This document shows, piece by piece, positions 13,997 through 14,928 of a stretch of DNA of 14,928 bases; the first letter of the stretch is position 1; the number at the start of each line of letters is the position of its first letter. Position numbers and translations under genes: made by a program. The notes under the pieces are model-generated. The model had not been told where the DNA came from. It saw only the letters and a program-made list of their open reading frames with translations, and made no database searches. The stretch covers positions 1 to 14,928 of the forward strand of contig DAOUEW010000327.1 in assembly GCA_034430275.1 (NCBI GenBank), in the 5' to 3' direction. Origin of the DNA: JAUVXJ01 sp034430275 (GTDB lineage Bacteria; Chloroflexota; Anaerolineae; UBA7937; B3-Chlor).

Positions 13997-14891
13997 AAAC
14001 CTGCCCCTGATCTCCATCGTCACGCCGTCGTACGAACAAGGCGCTTTCCTCGAAGAGACCATCCAGTCCATTCTCGACCAGGGGTATCCAAACCTGGAAT
14101 ACATGATCATTGACGGTGGCTCCACCGACGGCAGCGTGGACATCATCCGTAAGTACGAGGCCCACCTCACCTATTGGGTCAGCGAGCCCGACGAAGGACA
14201 GTATCACGCTCTGCAAAAGGGGTTCGCTCGCGCCAAGGGGGAGCTCCTCGGCTGGCTCAACTCGGATGACCTGTATCTGCCCGGCGCACTCCTCAACGTG
14301 GGCCGCGCCTACTTCCGGCATCCTGGACGCTGCATCGCAGGACCAGTGATCGACTTCGACATGCGTTCGGGCAAGGAGACACTCGTACCGCAGTTCGGCA
14401 TCACCTTCGAGAACATGGTGAGATTCTGGGAGCTTCAGCACAGTTGGCACCAGCCTGGGTTCTTCTTTCCCCGCGCAACCTACGAATTGGTAGGCGGCGT
14501 GGACGGAAGTCTGAACTACTTGATGGACCTTGACCTTTTCTGCAGGCTGCTGCAGCATTGTCAGGTTGAGTACGTAAGCGAGCCCATCGCGAGATTCAGG
14601 CTGCATGACTCGTCGAAGACCTGCACGGCGGCGCGAGAGATGCTCTTGGAGGTGAGCGCCGTCTCGCAGCGATATTGGCCGCTCTTGGAGTCAGTAGACA
14701 AGGGACGCCACGATCGATTCATCGCGCAGCGGCTGGCCGGACTGGCACTCCGAAGCCTCCCACGTCGACCCAAAGAAGCCGCACGGTTAATGCTCGAATC
14801 GTTCCGCCGCTCCCCCGTAGCCCTGCCAGGCGGCGTCCTTCGCGTGGTGAAACGTTGGCTAGGCATAGCACAGCCGCGCCGGCAACCATGA
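13989..14891 (+). CDS. GT2 family glycosyltransferase
   Basis: A 300-residue protein with the standard GT2 start LISIVTPSYEQGAFLEETI, then YMIIDGGSTDGSVDII, and the DxD-like WLNSDDLYLPGA (Asp93-Asp94). HSWHQPGFFFPRATYELVGG and LNYLMDLDLFCRLL form the acceptor-side motifs seen in this subfamily, in which the acidic residue of MDLDLF is the likely catalytic base. Probably soluble, cytoplasmic. The ATG lies in GCCATGAC, overlapping the last codons of the fcl gene; GGAGG (13981-13985) is only 3 nt upstream, tight but usable. The last ~60 residues are basic and Arg-rich with amphipathic stretches, like those of other transferases here. The stop overlaps the start of the following gene (ATGA). Confidence 0.88.
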   Translation: MTENLPLISIVTPSYEQGAFLEETIQSILDQGYPNLEYMIIDGGSTDGSVDIIRKYEAHLTYWVSEPDEGQYHALQKGFARAKGELLGWLNSDDLYLPGALLNVGRAYFRHPGRCIAGPVIDFDMRSGKETLVPQFGITFENMVRFWELQHSWHQPGFFFPRATYELVGGVDGSLNYLMDLDLFCRLLQHCQVEYVSEPIARFRLHDSSKTCTAAREMLLEVSAVSQRYWPLLESVDKGRHDRFIAQRLAGLALRSLPRRPKEAARLMLESFRRSPVALPGGVLRVVKRWLGIAQPRRQP

Positions 14892-14928
14892 CCGTACCTG
14901 CGAATGATACATCCCCGCTGGTTGACCT
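14888..14928 (+). CDS. start of a further gene (partial at 3' edge)
   Basis: An ATG at 14888 overlaps the preceding stop in ATGA and leads into an open frame to the window end: MTVPANDTSPLVD and two bases of the next codon. The overlap is the same close coupling as for other gene pairs here, so it is probably real and part of the same operon. There are too few residues to assign a family; a glycosyltransferase is the likely neighbour type but is not shown. Confidence 0.5.
   Translation, partial: MTVPANDTSPLVD

Overview
The window is a bacterial chromosome segment, moderately GC-rich, with every convincing gene on the + strand. Several genes appear to use GTG starts. The sequence alone does not fix the taxon. 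The gene mix (M16 peptidase, uridine kinase, then a Wzm/Wzt polysaccharide export locus) would fit a free-living bacterium such as a Chloroflexota-like lineage, but that is a guess.

Region 1-1804 is a housekeeping-like edge: the C-terminal end of an M16-family peptidase, an alpha/beta hydrolase and a uridine kinase. Region 1805-2232 is non-coding. It holds a near-consensus sigma70-type promoter (TTGACT, 17 bp, TATAAT) with an inverted repeat filling the spacer, followed by a leader of about 290 nt with two hairpins. This is the best candidate control point for the downstream cluster.

Region 2233-4427 encodes an ABC polysaccharide exporter: a Wzm-type permease and a Wzt-type ATPase with a C-terminal glycan-binding-like domain. 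Region 4696-12989 is a looser stretch with wide gaps and visibly lower GC in places. It encodes a kinase-like/methyltransferase fusion, a PAPS-type sulfotransferase, a GT8-like glycosyltransferase, a GT2-like glycosyltransferase, a second and different sulfotransferase, a sulfatase-superfamily enzyme with Thr in place of the formylglycine Cys, and another GT2 glycosyltransferase. Region 13043-14928 returns to higher GC and tight spacing: GDP-L-fucose synthase, a GT2 glycosyltransferase, and the first codons of a further overlapping gene.

Together the genes read as the core of a pathway that makes, decorates and exports a cell-surface polysaccharide. The repeat is built in the cytoplasm from nucleotide sugars, probably including GDP-fucose. 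It is probably sulfated, and methylated and/or phosphorylated. It is exported by Wzm/Wzt. The most interesting hypothesis is that the kinase-like/methyltransferase fusion caps the chain and the Wzt C-terminal domain reads the cap. This would parallel E. coli O9a WbdD/Wzt, but with the opposite domain order.
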